This document shows positions 1 to 8,469 of a DNA stretch of 64,000 nt, in pieces. The DNA is taken from positions 101,951 to 165,950 of the forward strand of contig JAAVYA010000051.1 in the NCBI GenBank assembly GCA_022790855.1, written 5' to 3'. A program made the position numbers and the translations under genes. The DNA is from Lachnospiraceae bacterium (GTDB lineage: Bacteria > Bacillota > Clostridia > Lachnospirales > Lachnospiraceae). Position 1 is the first letter of the stretch, and every line of letters begins with the position of its first letter. The notes under the pieces were generated by a model that was not told the DNA's origin, did no database searches, and saw only the letters and a program-made list of their open reading frames with translations.

Positions 1-1623
1 GTTGAATACCAGCTTGCCCGGTTTCAAATCCCTGGCGTCTCCGCAGAAAAATCCCTGACGCACAAACTGGAAGCTGTCATACGCCTTCGCCTCTGCCAAC
101 GCCGGCTCCACATAGCAATGCTCCAATATCGTTAGGGAATTAGGATTCAGGTTCAGGCTGCCGTCTTCATTGTACACACCCAGCTCCTCATCCACAATAT
201 TCTCATACAGCCGTACCTGAGCCGGAACTGCAAAAGGCGCCGGAACCCAATGAATGGTTCCCTTTACTTTACGTCCGGTAAAACCGCTTCCCGCCTTTGT
301 CTCGGGGTCATAGGTACAATGTACTTCTATCACATTACCGTTCTCATCCTTTGTAATGCTTTCGCATTTTACAAAATAAGCATGCATCAGACGCACTTCA
401 TTCCCCGGAAACAGACGGAAATATTTCTTGGGAGGCACTTCCATGAAATCTTCCCGTTCAATATACAGCTCCCTGCAAAATGGAATCTTACGTTTGCCCA
501 GGGCTTCATTCTCCAGGTTGTTATCTGCATCCAGATACTCCACTTCCCCTTCCGGGTAATTATCAATAATCAATTTAATGGGGTCTAAAACAGCCATCAT
601 CCTAGGACGCTTCAGCTTCAAATCTTCCCGGATGCAGTATTCCAGCATGGCATAATCAGCCGAGCTATTACTCTTGCTGACACCGCATAATTCCACAAAA
701 CGCTGAATCGATTCCGGGGTAAAGCCCCGGCGGCGCAGCGCGGCTATCGATACCAGCCTGGGATCATCCCAGCCATCTACGATCCCCTCTTCCACCAGCT
801 TTTTGATATATCGTTTCCCGGTTACCACATTGGTAAGGTACAGCTTGGCAAATTCAATCTGCTTGGGCGGGTTCTCATATTCCAATTCCCGCACCACCCA
901 GTCATACAAGGGTCTGTGGTCTTCAAATTCCAAGGTGCAGATGGAATGGGTAATCCCTTCGATCGCATCTTCTATGGGATGAGCAAAATCATACATGGGA
1001 TAAATGCACCACTTATCTCCCGTATTGTGATGGGTCATATGAGCCACCCGGTAAATGATCGGGTCACGCATATTCATATTGGGCGACGCCATGTCAATCT
1101 TTGCACGGAGCACCTTCTCTCCATCCTTATATTTGCCCTTTCGCATATCTTCAAATAAAGCCAGATTCTCCTCTATGCTCCGATTCCTGTAGGGGCTGTC
1201 TTTGCCCGGTTCTGTCAGCGTTCCCCGATATTCACGGATCTCTTCCGGCGTCAAATCGCAGACATACGCCTTCCCCTTTCGGATCAGCTTCCCCGCAGCC
1301 TCATACATTTGTTCGAAATAATCGGATGCAAAAAAGAGACGATCCTCCCAATCTGCCCCCAGCCACTTGATATCTTCTTTGATGGACTCTACAAATTCCA
1401 CCTTCTCCTTGGTGGGATTCGTATCATCAAAACGCATATTGAACTTTCCGCCGTATTGCTGGGCCAGCCCGTAATTCAATAATATGGACTTGGCATGTCC
1501 AATATGCAGATATCCGTTGGGTTCCGGCGGAAACCGGGTCCGCACCACCGGACAATGCCCTTCGGCAATATCCTGATCAATGATCTGTTCTATAAAATTC
1601 CTGGAACCTGTTTCGTTCTCCAT
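1..1623 (-). CDS. glnS: Glutaminyl-tRNA synthetase, 3' end cut by window edge
   Basis: Charges tRNA-Gln with glutamine in the cytoplasm. The reading frame runs from an ATG at 1623 to base 1 without a stop: 541 codons, against about 550-560 for the family, so only the last few residues are missing. The class I signature HIGH is at residues 40-43, in the context [19 protein letters not shown] segment sits where the KMSKS-type loop is expected, and a beta-barrel anticodon-binding half follows. The start is fixed by AGGAGG seven bases upstream. A full GlnRS suggests direct glutaminylation, though many Firmicutes use GatCAB instead, so the gene may be an acquired trait of the lineage. It is transcribed from its own promoter (separate entry). 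Confidence 0.95.
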   Translation of the reverse strand, partial: MENETGSRNFIEQIIDQDIAEGHCPVVRTRFPPEPNGYLHIGHAKSILLNYGLAQQYGGKFNMRFDDTNPTKEKVEFVESIKEDIKWLGADWEDRLFFASDYFEQMYEAAGKLIRKGKAYVCDLTPEEIREYRGTLTEPGKDSPYRNRSIEENLALFEDMRKGKYKDGEKVLRAKIDMASPNMNMRDPIIYRVAHMTHHNTGDKWCIYPMYDFAHPIEDAIEGITHSICTLEFEDHRPLYDWVVRELEYENPPKQIEFAKLYLTNVVTGKRYIKKLVEEGIVDGWDDPRLVSIAALRRRGFTPESIQRFVELCGVSKSNSSADYAMLEYCIREDLKLKRPRMMAVLDPIKLIIDNYPEGEVEYLDADNNLENEALGKRKIPFCRELYIEREDFMEVPPKKYFRLFPGNEVRLMHAYFVKCESITKDENGNVIEVHCTYDPETKAGSGFTGRKVKGTIHWVPAPFAVPAQVRLYENIVDEELGVYNEDGSLNLNPNSLTILEHCYVEPALAEAKAYDSFQFVRQGFFCGDARDLKPGKLVFN

Positions 1624-1651
1624 GAATGTTCCTCCTAAGCCTTCTGTTTTG

Positions 1652-1683
1652 AAAAAAAGGGGGGCTGTGAAAAGCGCAGCCCC
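1652..1683 (-). terminator. Terminator-like hairpin in the glnS 5' leader
   Basis: On the minus strand GGGGCTG (1683-1677) pairs with CAGCCCC (1667-1661), extendable by two pairs around a small loop. It is followed by two more C and seven T. It lies downstream of the glnS promoter and upstream of its ribosome site. It may end transcripts coming from the rhomboid-like gene, or act as a leader attenuator for glnS. Confidence 0.75.
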
Positions 1684-1696
1684 TCTTGCTTTTTAT

Positions 1697-1725
1697 ATTA
1701 TAATTACAAAAATCTGATTTGTCAA
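1697..1725 (-). promoter_or_regulatory. Consensus sigma-A promoter of glnS
   Basis: On the minus strand TTGACA (1725-1720), a 17-base spacer and TATAAT (1702-1697) match the consensus exactly. Transcription should start near 1690, about seven bases before the hairpin described next. Confidence 0.85.
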
Positions 1726-1741
1726 CGAAAGTTCCGATTTC

Positions 1742-2605
1742 CTATGAGTTTCTTTTTCGATGGGTATGGGTGAATAAATGATCCTGGCAGTACTCATAAT
1801 TTCCTTCGCATTTGGAGCAAAAGCGAAACTCCAAGTTGTCCCCATCCTTCTCTGTCCTTCCGCAGACAGCGCATTTATGCTTGGTAATGCCTGATGCCTG
1901 ACGCATCTGGCGGCGGTATACCTGTTTACGATGTACTTCTTTAGGGGAGATGGAATGATATCTCCTGGTACAGAAAAAGAAAATCACCACATTCAGCAGA
2001 GAACTGATGATCACCACCCTAATTCCCCAGCCGCTTCCGGGCTGTATCATGCTATAAGTCAAAAGCGCCACATCTAAAACCGCCAGATATTTCATTTTGA
2101 TGGGAATCAAAAACATTAATAACACCTGCATATCCGGATAAGTCAGGGCAAAGCCCAAAAATATGGACATACTGATATAATACGTACTGAAAGCTCCCGC
2201 GTACAAATGGGAATATAGCTGTCCCCCCTGAGGACCATAAATCAAGGATGAAATCCCATATAATACAAACGCTCCCAGAATCGTTGTGAGAATCCCTCCA
2301 AAAATATAAAAATTATAGCGGAAGGTTCCCCAACTGCGCTCCAATGTATTTCCAATGGAATAATAAAACCACAGCGTAATCAAGATCAGAATGGAAAACT
2401 GCCACGGCGGAACGAAAAGCCAGGTAACCAGCCGCCATACCTGCCCATGAAGAATCAGGTAAGGATCCAGGTAAAAAAATTCAATGAGATTCCCTGCAAA
2501 AAATTGCAGAAGATATCCCAGGATATAAGTTCCGATGATATAGAGCGTGAGATTGGAAATCGCATATCTTCCTAATTTTCGCTCTAATTTATTCAAAAAG
2601 TTCAT
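1742..2605 (-). CDS. Rhomboid-like membrane protein with C-terminal zinc finger, probably non-proteolytic
   Basis: 287 residues. About six hydrophobic segments fill residues 15-215. A cytoplasmic tail carries CAVC, CSKC, YC and an HTHTH-like stretch (residues about 245-283) that could bind zinc. The motif HGQVWRLVTWLF after the first membrane segments resembles the rhomboid loop 1 signature. However, no GxSG serine motif is visible (AGAFST lies near the expected place) and the later catalytic His is not apparent, so it is best seen as a rhomboid-fold pseudoprotease. Ribosome site GAGGT six bases before the ATG. It has its own consensus promoter and stands alone between the R-M genes and glnS. 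Substrate or partner unknown. Confidence 0.7.
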   Translation of the reverse strand: MNFLNKLERKLGRYAISNLTLYIIGTYILGYLLQFFAGNLIEFFYLDPYLILHGQVWRLVTWLFVPPWQFSILILITLWFYYSIGNTLERSWGTFRYNFYIFGGILTTILGAFVLYGISSLIYGPQGGQLYSHLYAGAFSTYYISMSIFLGFALTYPDMQVLLMFLIPIKMKYLAVLDVALLTYSMIQPGSGWGIRVVIISSLLNVVIFFFCTRRYHSISPKEVHRKQVYRRQMRQASGITKHKCAVCGRTEKDGDNLEFRFCSKCEGNYEYCQDHLFTHTHRKRNS

Positions 2606-2635
2606 AGGTTCACCTCGTTATTCCCTGTTTCACTC

Positions 2636-2664
2636 ATTATAGTTTTTCCCCATAGGTTTGTCAA
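2636..2664 (-). promoter_or_regulatory. Consensus promoter of the rhomboid-like gene
   Basis: TTGACA (2664-2659), 17-base spacer and TATAAT (2641-2636) on the minus strand, 30 bases before the start codon. Confidence 0.85.
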
Positions 2665-2699
2665 ATATTCCCTGGAACTTTTATGAAAAATTTATAAAA

Positions 2700-4703
2700 T
2701 TACATATTCTCCTGACTATGATACACTGTAGTTCCTCTTACAATATGATTCTCATACCACTCTTTCGGGGCGCCCTCGCTATTGTAAGCTGTATCAAGCA
2801 TTTTATATAGTTGTGAATATCTGACGTCGAACTTCAGCAGCGTCTGTAATTCAGATGTCTGTATCGGCAAGATTTTCATGCCTGTGATATACTGTGTGCC
2901 GGCGTTATTATAATATTCCATATACCTTCTGGCTCTGAAATCTGATATGACATTATGGTTCAAATATGTTGTTATGAATACGCAGTATGCCTCGTCATTG
3001 GGATGTGCCAAAGAGTAATCTCCTAAATGTCTGGAAACTGGCTCCATCTCCATTCTGCGCTGATTTGTACCGTCTGCAAGCGTTGCCTCAATCAGCAATG
3101 TATGTTTCGGATACTCATAAGCGGCATCATACTTCCATACGATATCAGCTTCCCCTCCCCCTGCATGGGTTTTGGGGAGCAGGTCAGCCTCTAAAGACAG
3201 GTTCATATATGCAAGCACATCGCCTTTTCGTTCACTGATGATATACCATGCTATCCCCAGCACATATTCAAATATGGTAGGAATATCAGCGTTATCCGTA
3301 ACGATACTCCTGATTTCATCATCATTCCTGATCTCAAAGTCATGCAGCAAGGTAAGAAGCGTGTTTTTATCAAACTTATCATCAAGAAGCTTATGAAATC
3401 TTGCATAACGTTCGTCCTTGATGACTTTTTGAGCCATCTTCTTATTGGATACGCTTGTACCAAGAAGCCGTCCCAATTTCTGATAAAGTACATTGATATC
3501 TATCTCAAAAAAGGAACCAATTTCTTTTAAATCAACATTTTGCGGTAACAATTCTGTTTGCTCAAAAGCGATCTCTAATAAATGGCCGGCAATCATTTCA
3601 GTATAACATTTCGGCAGCACATCAAGTTTTACTTTATGATCTTCAAATAAGACGATATCCGTAATTTTAAAATATCTCCGGTTCAAGTCAAAATAATCCG
3701 ACAATGTCGCCTTCACCTTGAACATATGCATTATTTGAAAGAACTCTTCCTGAAACTGCTGCTCCGAACCGGAATTCAATATGGGAACCGGATTCAAAAC
3801 CCCTAAGCCTTCTCTTGCTATTACACTTCTTGCGCCGCTGTGAAAGAAATATTTTCTCCAGGCTCCGCCAACCTTGCTGTTGGTTAATTTTTTGGTAGCT
3901 GCATAAAATTCAAGGGCAAGATTTTCTCCCGAAAATACAATATCTCTCAATATCGTATACAACCTATAATAAGGCTTATCGTACTTTGCGCTTTTTCTGT
4001 TCATACCCACATTACAAATTAATTCTTCCGTGATCGGTTCCGTTTTCAGTAATTCTAAAGCGCTCTGGTAATTTTCCATTTCCATAAGGACCGATAAAAT
4101 GATATCCTCATAATTTCCTATCTCGGAACTTCTTGTCTTTTTTATGCATTTTATAATTTTTGTCGTCGTATGCTCATCCACACATAATGGCAATAAGTAA
4201 GTAAATTCATCATAGGTAAGATACTCCACTTCATTTACCACATACAAAAACACTACGAAGGGCCTTACCATTTTGTCGCCAACAACATTCGATGTTTTTA
4301 ACATCTGTTTCAAATACAAGAAACTATCCTTTGGAACCTCCAAAAAATTATCGGATGAAAAATCCTCGGAATCCGTAATTCTCAAAAGCTCCCGTCCTGC
4401 CTCCGTTATGTTACGCTCATCATCCAAAAGCCCGATATCTCTTAAGCCTGACGTCTTCTCTCTTGCATCCTTATCCGGCCGTGCGGCGTCGCCCTTTATA
4501 AATTCGTTCTCTTTTAAATAATTGTAATATTCCGCCTGAAATGCATTATTGCTGTTCCATTTTTTTGCCGCATGCTCCTTCCGTTCCCGGAACTGTTTCA
4601 GCAATTGCAGCTGCCTCTCTATACTCATATTGAAATGATCCGTACGATAGCTTGTTGTTCCAATCGCCCAGCAATAACTTTTAAAGCCTATCTCTTTTCC
4701 CAT
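2700..4703 (-). CDS. Type IIS restriction endonuclease, AlwI family
   Basis: 667 residues. The N-terminus contains WAIGTTSYRTD followed by a leucine-rich helix, the opening typical of the AlwI/PleI/MlyI/BstNBI endonuclease family. Near residues 510-545 it has GGGEADIVW, then LLIEATLADG and a downstream Q..RMEMEPVSRHL, which fits the family's PD-(D/E)xK nuclease core (E, D, then ExT). Such enzymes cut a few bases outside short asymmetric sites such as GAGTC or GGATC; the exact site cannot be read here. The ATG at 4703 has GAGGAG five bases upstream and overlaps the end of the methyltransferase gene by 16 bases, so the two are translationally coupled, methylase first. The gene is full length and intact. 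Confidence 0.85.
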   Translation of the reverse strand: MGKEIGFKSYCWAIGTTSYRTDHFNMSIERQLQLLKQFRERKEHAAKKWNSNNAFQAEYYNYLKENEFIKGDAARPDKDAREKTSGLRDIGLLDDERNITEAGRELLRITDSEDFSSDNFLEVPKDSFLYLKQMLKTSNVVGDKMVRPFVVFLYVVNEVEYLTYDEFTYLLPLCVDEHTTTKIIKCIKKTRSSEIGNYEDIILSVLMEMENYQSALELLKTEPITEELICNVGMNRKSAKYDKPYYRLYTILRDIVFSGENLALEFYAATKKLTNSKVGGAWRKYFFHSGARSVIAREGLGVLNPVPILNSGSEQQFQEEFFQIMHMFKVKATLSDYFDLNRRYFKITDIVLFEDHKVKLDVLPKCYTEMIAGHLLEIAFEQTELLPQNVDLKEIGSFFEIDINVLYQKLGRLLGTSVSNKKMAQKVIKDERYARFHKLLDDKFDKNTLLTLLHDFEIRNDDEIRSIVTDNADIPTIFEYVLGIAWYIISERKGDVLAYMNLSLEADLLPKTHAGGGEADIVWKYDAAYEYPKHTLLIEATLADGTNQRRMEMEPVSRHLGDYSLAHPNDEAYCVFITTYLNHNVISDFRARRYMEYYNNAGTQYITGMKILPIQTSELQTLLKFDVRYSQLYKMLDTAYNSEGAPKEWYENHIVRGTTVYHSQENM

Positions 4704-6853
4704 AGAATCTCCTCTGGTTCGTAGTTTACAACCAATACTTCCTTCGTCACTCCATCCTTTTTCGTATGGTAATTTGAATTTGTATAATCATATTCCAAGG
4801 GAATGGCTCTGAATTTTTCATGCTCCTTTATCCAGGCAGATAAAATAACATTTTTCTTTCCTTTGCTCTCCAATACATTGGACAGTGCAAAACGAATTCC
4901 TTTTTCATCCAGCTGTTCCAAATAATGCAATAAGTCTTTCTCATCATTTTCTGTCCAGCCCGACTGTTCATTATAGGTCGCGCATGTAATTAAATATGGC
5001 GGATCCGCATAGAAAAAGCTCTTATCGGTATACCCTTCCATGCTTACATTTCTAAAATCATCATTGGTGAATTTATAATCGCCGCTCTTTACCCTATCAA
5101 TAAATGCTTCTAATTTTCCCTGCATCTTCGCATTAAAATCCCTTTTCCCAACAGGTAAATTGAATTCTCCTTTTCTGTTGAACCGCAATTGATTATTAAA
5201 TGAATACACGATCAATAAATACAGTATCAGAAAATATTCATCATCTTCTGTTTTTTTTGCATTAAAGTCGTCTCTTAACTTACGATACCCCTCTTTATTA
5301 TATTTTCCCAGGCCCTTGGAGCTTTCACAGTTATAATAGCCGTACCCATTTTTACTTACCAATGACAGCCCATATTTATCAATCTCATGATATATCCATC
5401 TGAATATATCATCCTTAGGCACCTTTCTGAACGTATCCAGCAGCCCCATAAGATATTTATTGCTGTCATTGAACAATACCTTATTACAATTGAGATTTAT
5501 TCCCACGTTGCAGCCACCGCAAAACAGATCTACAACCTGGTCTGCATCCTGTGGAAATAAGGGTAATATCTGGGAAAGCAGTTTGTACTTTCCGCCTGTA
5601 TAATTCAGAGCAGATGGAATCACTTTCTTCCCCTCTGCCGCGCATATGCATAAGAATAATCTCTCCTGATTCGCTTTTATTTCAGATTTTCCGGTAGAAA
5701 AAGCCTTGTAATCTTCCGCAAATACTTTTACTTCTCCTTTCTTTTGCAGAATCCTCATAATATCATCATCGCTTATCTTTGCATTAGAACGGTCATTCCC
5801 TTTATTTGCCATATTATTGTATGACAGTAAAATATACTTCGCATGGATGGAGTCTATCAATTGTTCGAATGCTGCAGTTGCCTTCTGAGTACAATACTCG
5901 CTCTTCAAAGCCGTCCGATCCATTTTCCTGGCAACGCCAAACACTTCGGGCTTATCCCATCTGGCTACATTCTCAAGCAAATGATAGGCATCACAATACT
6001 GTCTGGAATTATACGGCGGATCTATGTATACCAGATCTGCCTCTATTTCAGGCGCCAGCTCATTCGTATCCATACTGTAGCACACATTATTTTCATTCAG
6101 GCCAGCTTCTGGTTCCGGGACGGATAATTCTAAGTGTTTTTCAAATTCCGCTCCTTTTCGGTATGCATCATAATGCCCGCAAGTATTGGCGATCTTATCC
6201 ATCGCATAGAGTAACGATGTGATCAGCAATGCCCTTTCTCTTGCGTTTATTTCACCCAAACGGTGCCTATCCTCTATATCCTGTCTGATATACCCTATCT
6301 TTCTGCAATCCTCTAATGAAAAGTATGTATCCGAAAAGTTATCGCTCATGTAATTATCTTCCACCACGTTGAGCTTATTATATTGCAAAATAAGCTCAAT
6401 CACTTTATCTTCTGAATATGCTTCACTGCTGAACCAGGCAACATGGCAGATGTAATTACTGTACATAATATCATTCGTAATAAGCTTCTTATCAATAAAA
6501 GCAGACGCCACCGCGCCCGTTCCTGCAAATATATCCGCAACCGTATTTATATTTTTGCACTCTTCTTCCACAACCTTTGTAATAAAAGGCAGCAGCTTGT
6601 ACTTATTTCCCAAATATCTGCGGTTATTGATCTTTGTGGTCTTATAACCCTTTGCCGCTTCTATATGTCTGTCCGCGCTTTCCCCATGATTCTTCTTAAT
6701 GTATTCCTGAAGCTGTTGATACGTTTCCTCACTCCAGATAACCCTTCCTTTTTCATTTACCTCAACCTCTACGGCGCCATTATCTTTCAAATAATATAAA
6801 TATGACCTGGAAATGTCTAATTTTTTTGCTAACTGCGTTGCCGAATAACTCAT
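4688..6853 (-). CDS. Fused double N6-adenine methyltransferase with N-terminal HTH, type IIS R-M system
   Basis: 721 residues. Residues 1-50 form a MerR-like helix-turn-helix (ATQLAKKLDISRSYLYYLKD). Methylase domain 1 has the SAM motif DIFAGTGAVASAF near 105 and DPPYN near 278. Methylase domain 2 opens with NYTGGKYK near 414, then DLFCGGCNVG near 442 and ADPPYL near 613, the Dam/D12 pattern. Two adenine methylases in one chain suit an asymmetric site whose strands need separate marks, as for FokI-like systems. An ATG 54 bases further upstream (6907) is rejected: a promoter predicts a start of transcription near 6904, and GGAG precedes the ATG at 6853 by about eight bases. The HTH might let the enzyme regulate its own operon (inference). 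Confidence 0.9.
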   Translation of the reverse strand: MSYSATQLAKKLDISRSYLYYLKDNGAVEVEVNEKGRVIWSEETYQQLQEYIKKNHGESADRHIEAAKGYKTTKINNRRYLGNKYKLLPFITKVVEEECKNINTVADIFAGTGAVASAFIDKKLITNDIMYSNYICHVAWFSSEAYSEDKVIELILQYNKLNVVEDNYMSDNFSDTYFSLEDCRKIGYIRQDIEDRHRLGEINARERALLITSLLYAMDKIANTCGHYDAYRKGAEFEKHLELSVPEPEAGLNENNVCYSMDTNELAPEIEADLVYIDPPYNSRQYCDAYHLLENVARWDKPEVFGVARKMDRTALKSEYCTQKATAAFEQLIDSIHAKYILLSYNNMANKGNDRSNAKISDDDIMRILQKKGEVKVFAEDYKAFSTGKSEIKANQERLFLCICAAEGKKVIPSALNYTGGKYKLLSQILPLFPQDADQVVDLFCGGCNVGINLNCNKVLFNDSNKYLMGLLDTFRKVPKDDIFRWIYHEIDKYGLSLVSKNGYGYYNCESSKGLGKYNKEGYRKLRDDFNAKKTEDDEYFLILYLLIVYSFNNQLRFNRKGEFNLPVGKRDFNAKMQGKLEAFIDRVKSGDYKFTNDDFRNVSMEGYTDKSFFYADPPYLITCATYNEQSGWTENDEKDLLHYLEQLDEKGIRFALSNVLESKGKKNVILSAWIKEHEKFRAIPLEYDYTNSNYHTKKDGVTKEVLVVNYEPEEILWEKR

Positions 6854-6910
6854 GATCCCATCTCCATCTATGCAACATATTTTATTCTTCATTGGACACT
6901 TTTTCATTTA

Positions 6911-6938
6911 ATTATACCATTATTTATCATTTTTTCAA
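6911..6938 (-). promoter_or_regulatory. Promoter of the R-M operon
   Basis: Minus strand TTGAAA (6938-6933), 16-base spacer, TATAAT (6916-6911). The predicted start near 6904 leaves a leader of about 50 bases before the ATG at 6853. Confidence 0.75.
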
Positions 6939-7019
6939 TCTAAATCTTAAGAATTGCTGTAAAAAATGGATGCTAATGGTTACTTTTCACGGGCAATGTC
7001 AGTTAGTTAGTTAAAGGGG

Positions 7020-7085
7020 GGGGGGAGGGGGACGCCAGGGAAAAGGGACGCTTTGCGCCCCTTTTCCCTGGCTGTGCATCTCATC
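7020..7085. repeat. Palindromic element, copy A (short form)
   Basis: Arms of 14 bases, GCCAGGGAAAAGGG (7034-7047) and its exact complement (7059-7072), close an 11-base loop. Outside the arms lie a G-rich edge ending GGGGGAC on the left and TGTGCATCTC on the right. The same two edges bound copy B at 8127-8275 in reverse orientation, so these are members of one element family. A run of G precedes the left edge. Confidence 0.75.
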
Positions 7086-7207
7086 ATTAACTAATTGATA
7101 TTGTTGTTACTGCCAAGGAAATATATAGGCAATTGTGCCTTAGCATTTATTTTTTTGTGCTGGGAAATGCTGGTAAAGGATTTCGCAAAGCCGGGTTTTT
7201 GTTGTCA

Positions 7208-7915
7208 TCAGGAAACCGGATAATGGCTCTTGCATTGTTCTTTGGATCTTCCTCTGCTCTCCTCCCTATATCCCATATCAAACATTCCTTCCATGGGGGG
7301 ATGGGTCATAAAATCCGGCATATTCCGGCTTTCTGTGGAAGCCTCCTCCATCTCTTGATCCCTTATTTGTTCCGGTTCTCCGGCAATGATGCGGTTTGCC
7401 ACCTGCTCCATACCCCCAGGCATGCTCCGGTTTGCCATCTGCTCCAGTTCTCTGGACACCCTTTCTTCCATAGGCATTGTCCGGTTCGCCATCTGTTCCT
7501 GGTCTCCGGGTACTCTTTCTTCCATAGGCATTGTCCGGTTTCCCATCTGTTCCTGGCCTCCGGGTACTCTTTCTTCCATAGGCATTGTTCGGTTTGCCGG
7601 CATTTCTCCGCCGCCTGACATACTGCCATTTGAAGGCTGTTCCATATTCTGCCGAATCGGCTGACTGCCGAATTCCGTCTGCCCCATCATCTCTCCTGCC
7701 CTGGGTTCCTGGCCCACCGGAATGCATAATTCATCCCCGATCTGAAGATTATAAATATTTACATAAGGATTGGCATACATAATCCTGGAAACGCTTACAT
7801 GATAGCGCTGTCCCAGTTTATACAAAGTATCCCCTTTTTCAATCACGTGGATAATCCCCCGGCAGGAGCCGCTGGTAAAAATCGGCCCGATCGGGATTGT
7901 CACAACTCTAGCCAT
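7208..7915 (-). CDS. LysM protein with 18-residue Met/Glu/Pro-rich repeats
   Basis: 235 residues. A single LysM domain at residues about 20-65 (HVIEKGDTLYKLGQRY, then NPYVNIYNLQIGDELCIPV) should bind peptidoglycan or a spore or cell surface glycan. The rest is low-complexity, with three near-identical 18-residue units built on NRTMPMEERVPG and decayed flanking versions, rich in Q, E, M and G. No signal peptide is seen, so a spore-coat or mother-cell role is possible (inference). GGAGG seven bases before the ATG at 7915 fixes the start; an ATG four codons upstream overlaps that ribosome site. The gene is flanked on both sides by copies of the same palindromic element. Confidence 0.75.
   Translation of the reverse strand: MARVVTIPIGPIFTSGSCRGIIHVIEKGDTLYKLGQRYHVSVSRIMYANPYVNIYNLQIGDELCIPVGQEPRAGEMMGQTEFGSQPIRQNMEQPSNGSMSGGGEMPANRTMPMEERVPGGQEQMGNRTMPMEERVPGDQEQMANRTMPMEERVSRELEQMANRSMPGGMEQVANRIIAGEPEQIRDQEMEEASTESRNMPDFMTHPPMEGMFDMGYREESRGRSKEQCKSHYPVS
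7427..7588 (-). repeat. Three tandem 54-bp repeats inside the LysM gene
   Basis: The string CTTTCTTCCATAGGCATTGT ends at 7480, 7534 and 7588, an exact 54-base period. The copies differ at only a few bases. The period keeps the reading frame, so copy number can change protein length without breaking the gene. Confidence 0.9.
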
Positions 7916-8126
7916 AAATTCCTCCATTCTGTGCGCTTTTGCACAAACAGATAGTCCGTAAAAAAGTCCGCAAATTTTTTACGCTTACTAAAAAATATTT
8001 TCTCCCTTTATCATATTCCATCCCGCCAAAACCGTTCCCCCCTGCCCTATCCTTATACCCTGAAAGCCTTTTTTATAGCATTTTCGTCACACCGTCAAGC
8101 TGTTTGGAACAATTAGTTCCGGAAAC

Positions 8127-8275
8127 GAGATGCTCAGCCAGGGAAAAGTGGATCGCAACAGCCGCAATTGGTCTGCAGATTTTGACTTTGTAGAAATTCT
8201 TAATCTCGAAACCGGAAAAAGCGGCAGACCAATTGCGGCTGTTGCGCTCCACTTTTCCCTGGCGTCCCCCCATCA
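8127..8275. repeat. Palindromic element, copy B (long form)
   Basis: 39-base arms at 8138-8176 and 8224-8262 match at 38 of 39 positions around a 47-base loop. The outer edges are GAGATGCTCAGCCAGGG on the left and CCCTGGCGTCCCCC on the right, the same as copy A at 7020-7085 but inverted. The rest of this gap (7916-8469) is AT-rich and holds the upstream region of the activase gene; nothing else is recognised in it. Confidence 0.8.
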
Positions 8276-8469
8276 TTTTTTACATTTAAAGTAATAAATA
8301 GCAGCATCTTCCACATACATTAGACAAAGTAACCAACAAATTTTCATTTCCTCTTTTGGGAATCTATACATTTCATGAAATATAGAAAATGAATTGATTT
8401 TTTATCATCTTCTGTCGTATAATGTACCTTGTTTCAAAAGAAATTCAAACGATATTATAATAGGAAGTT

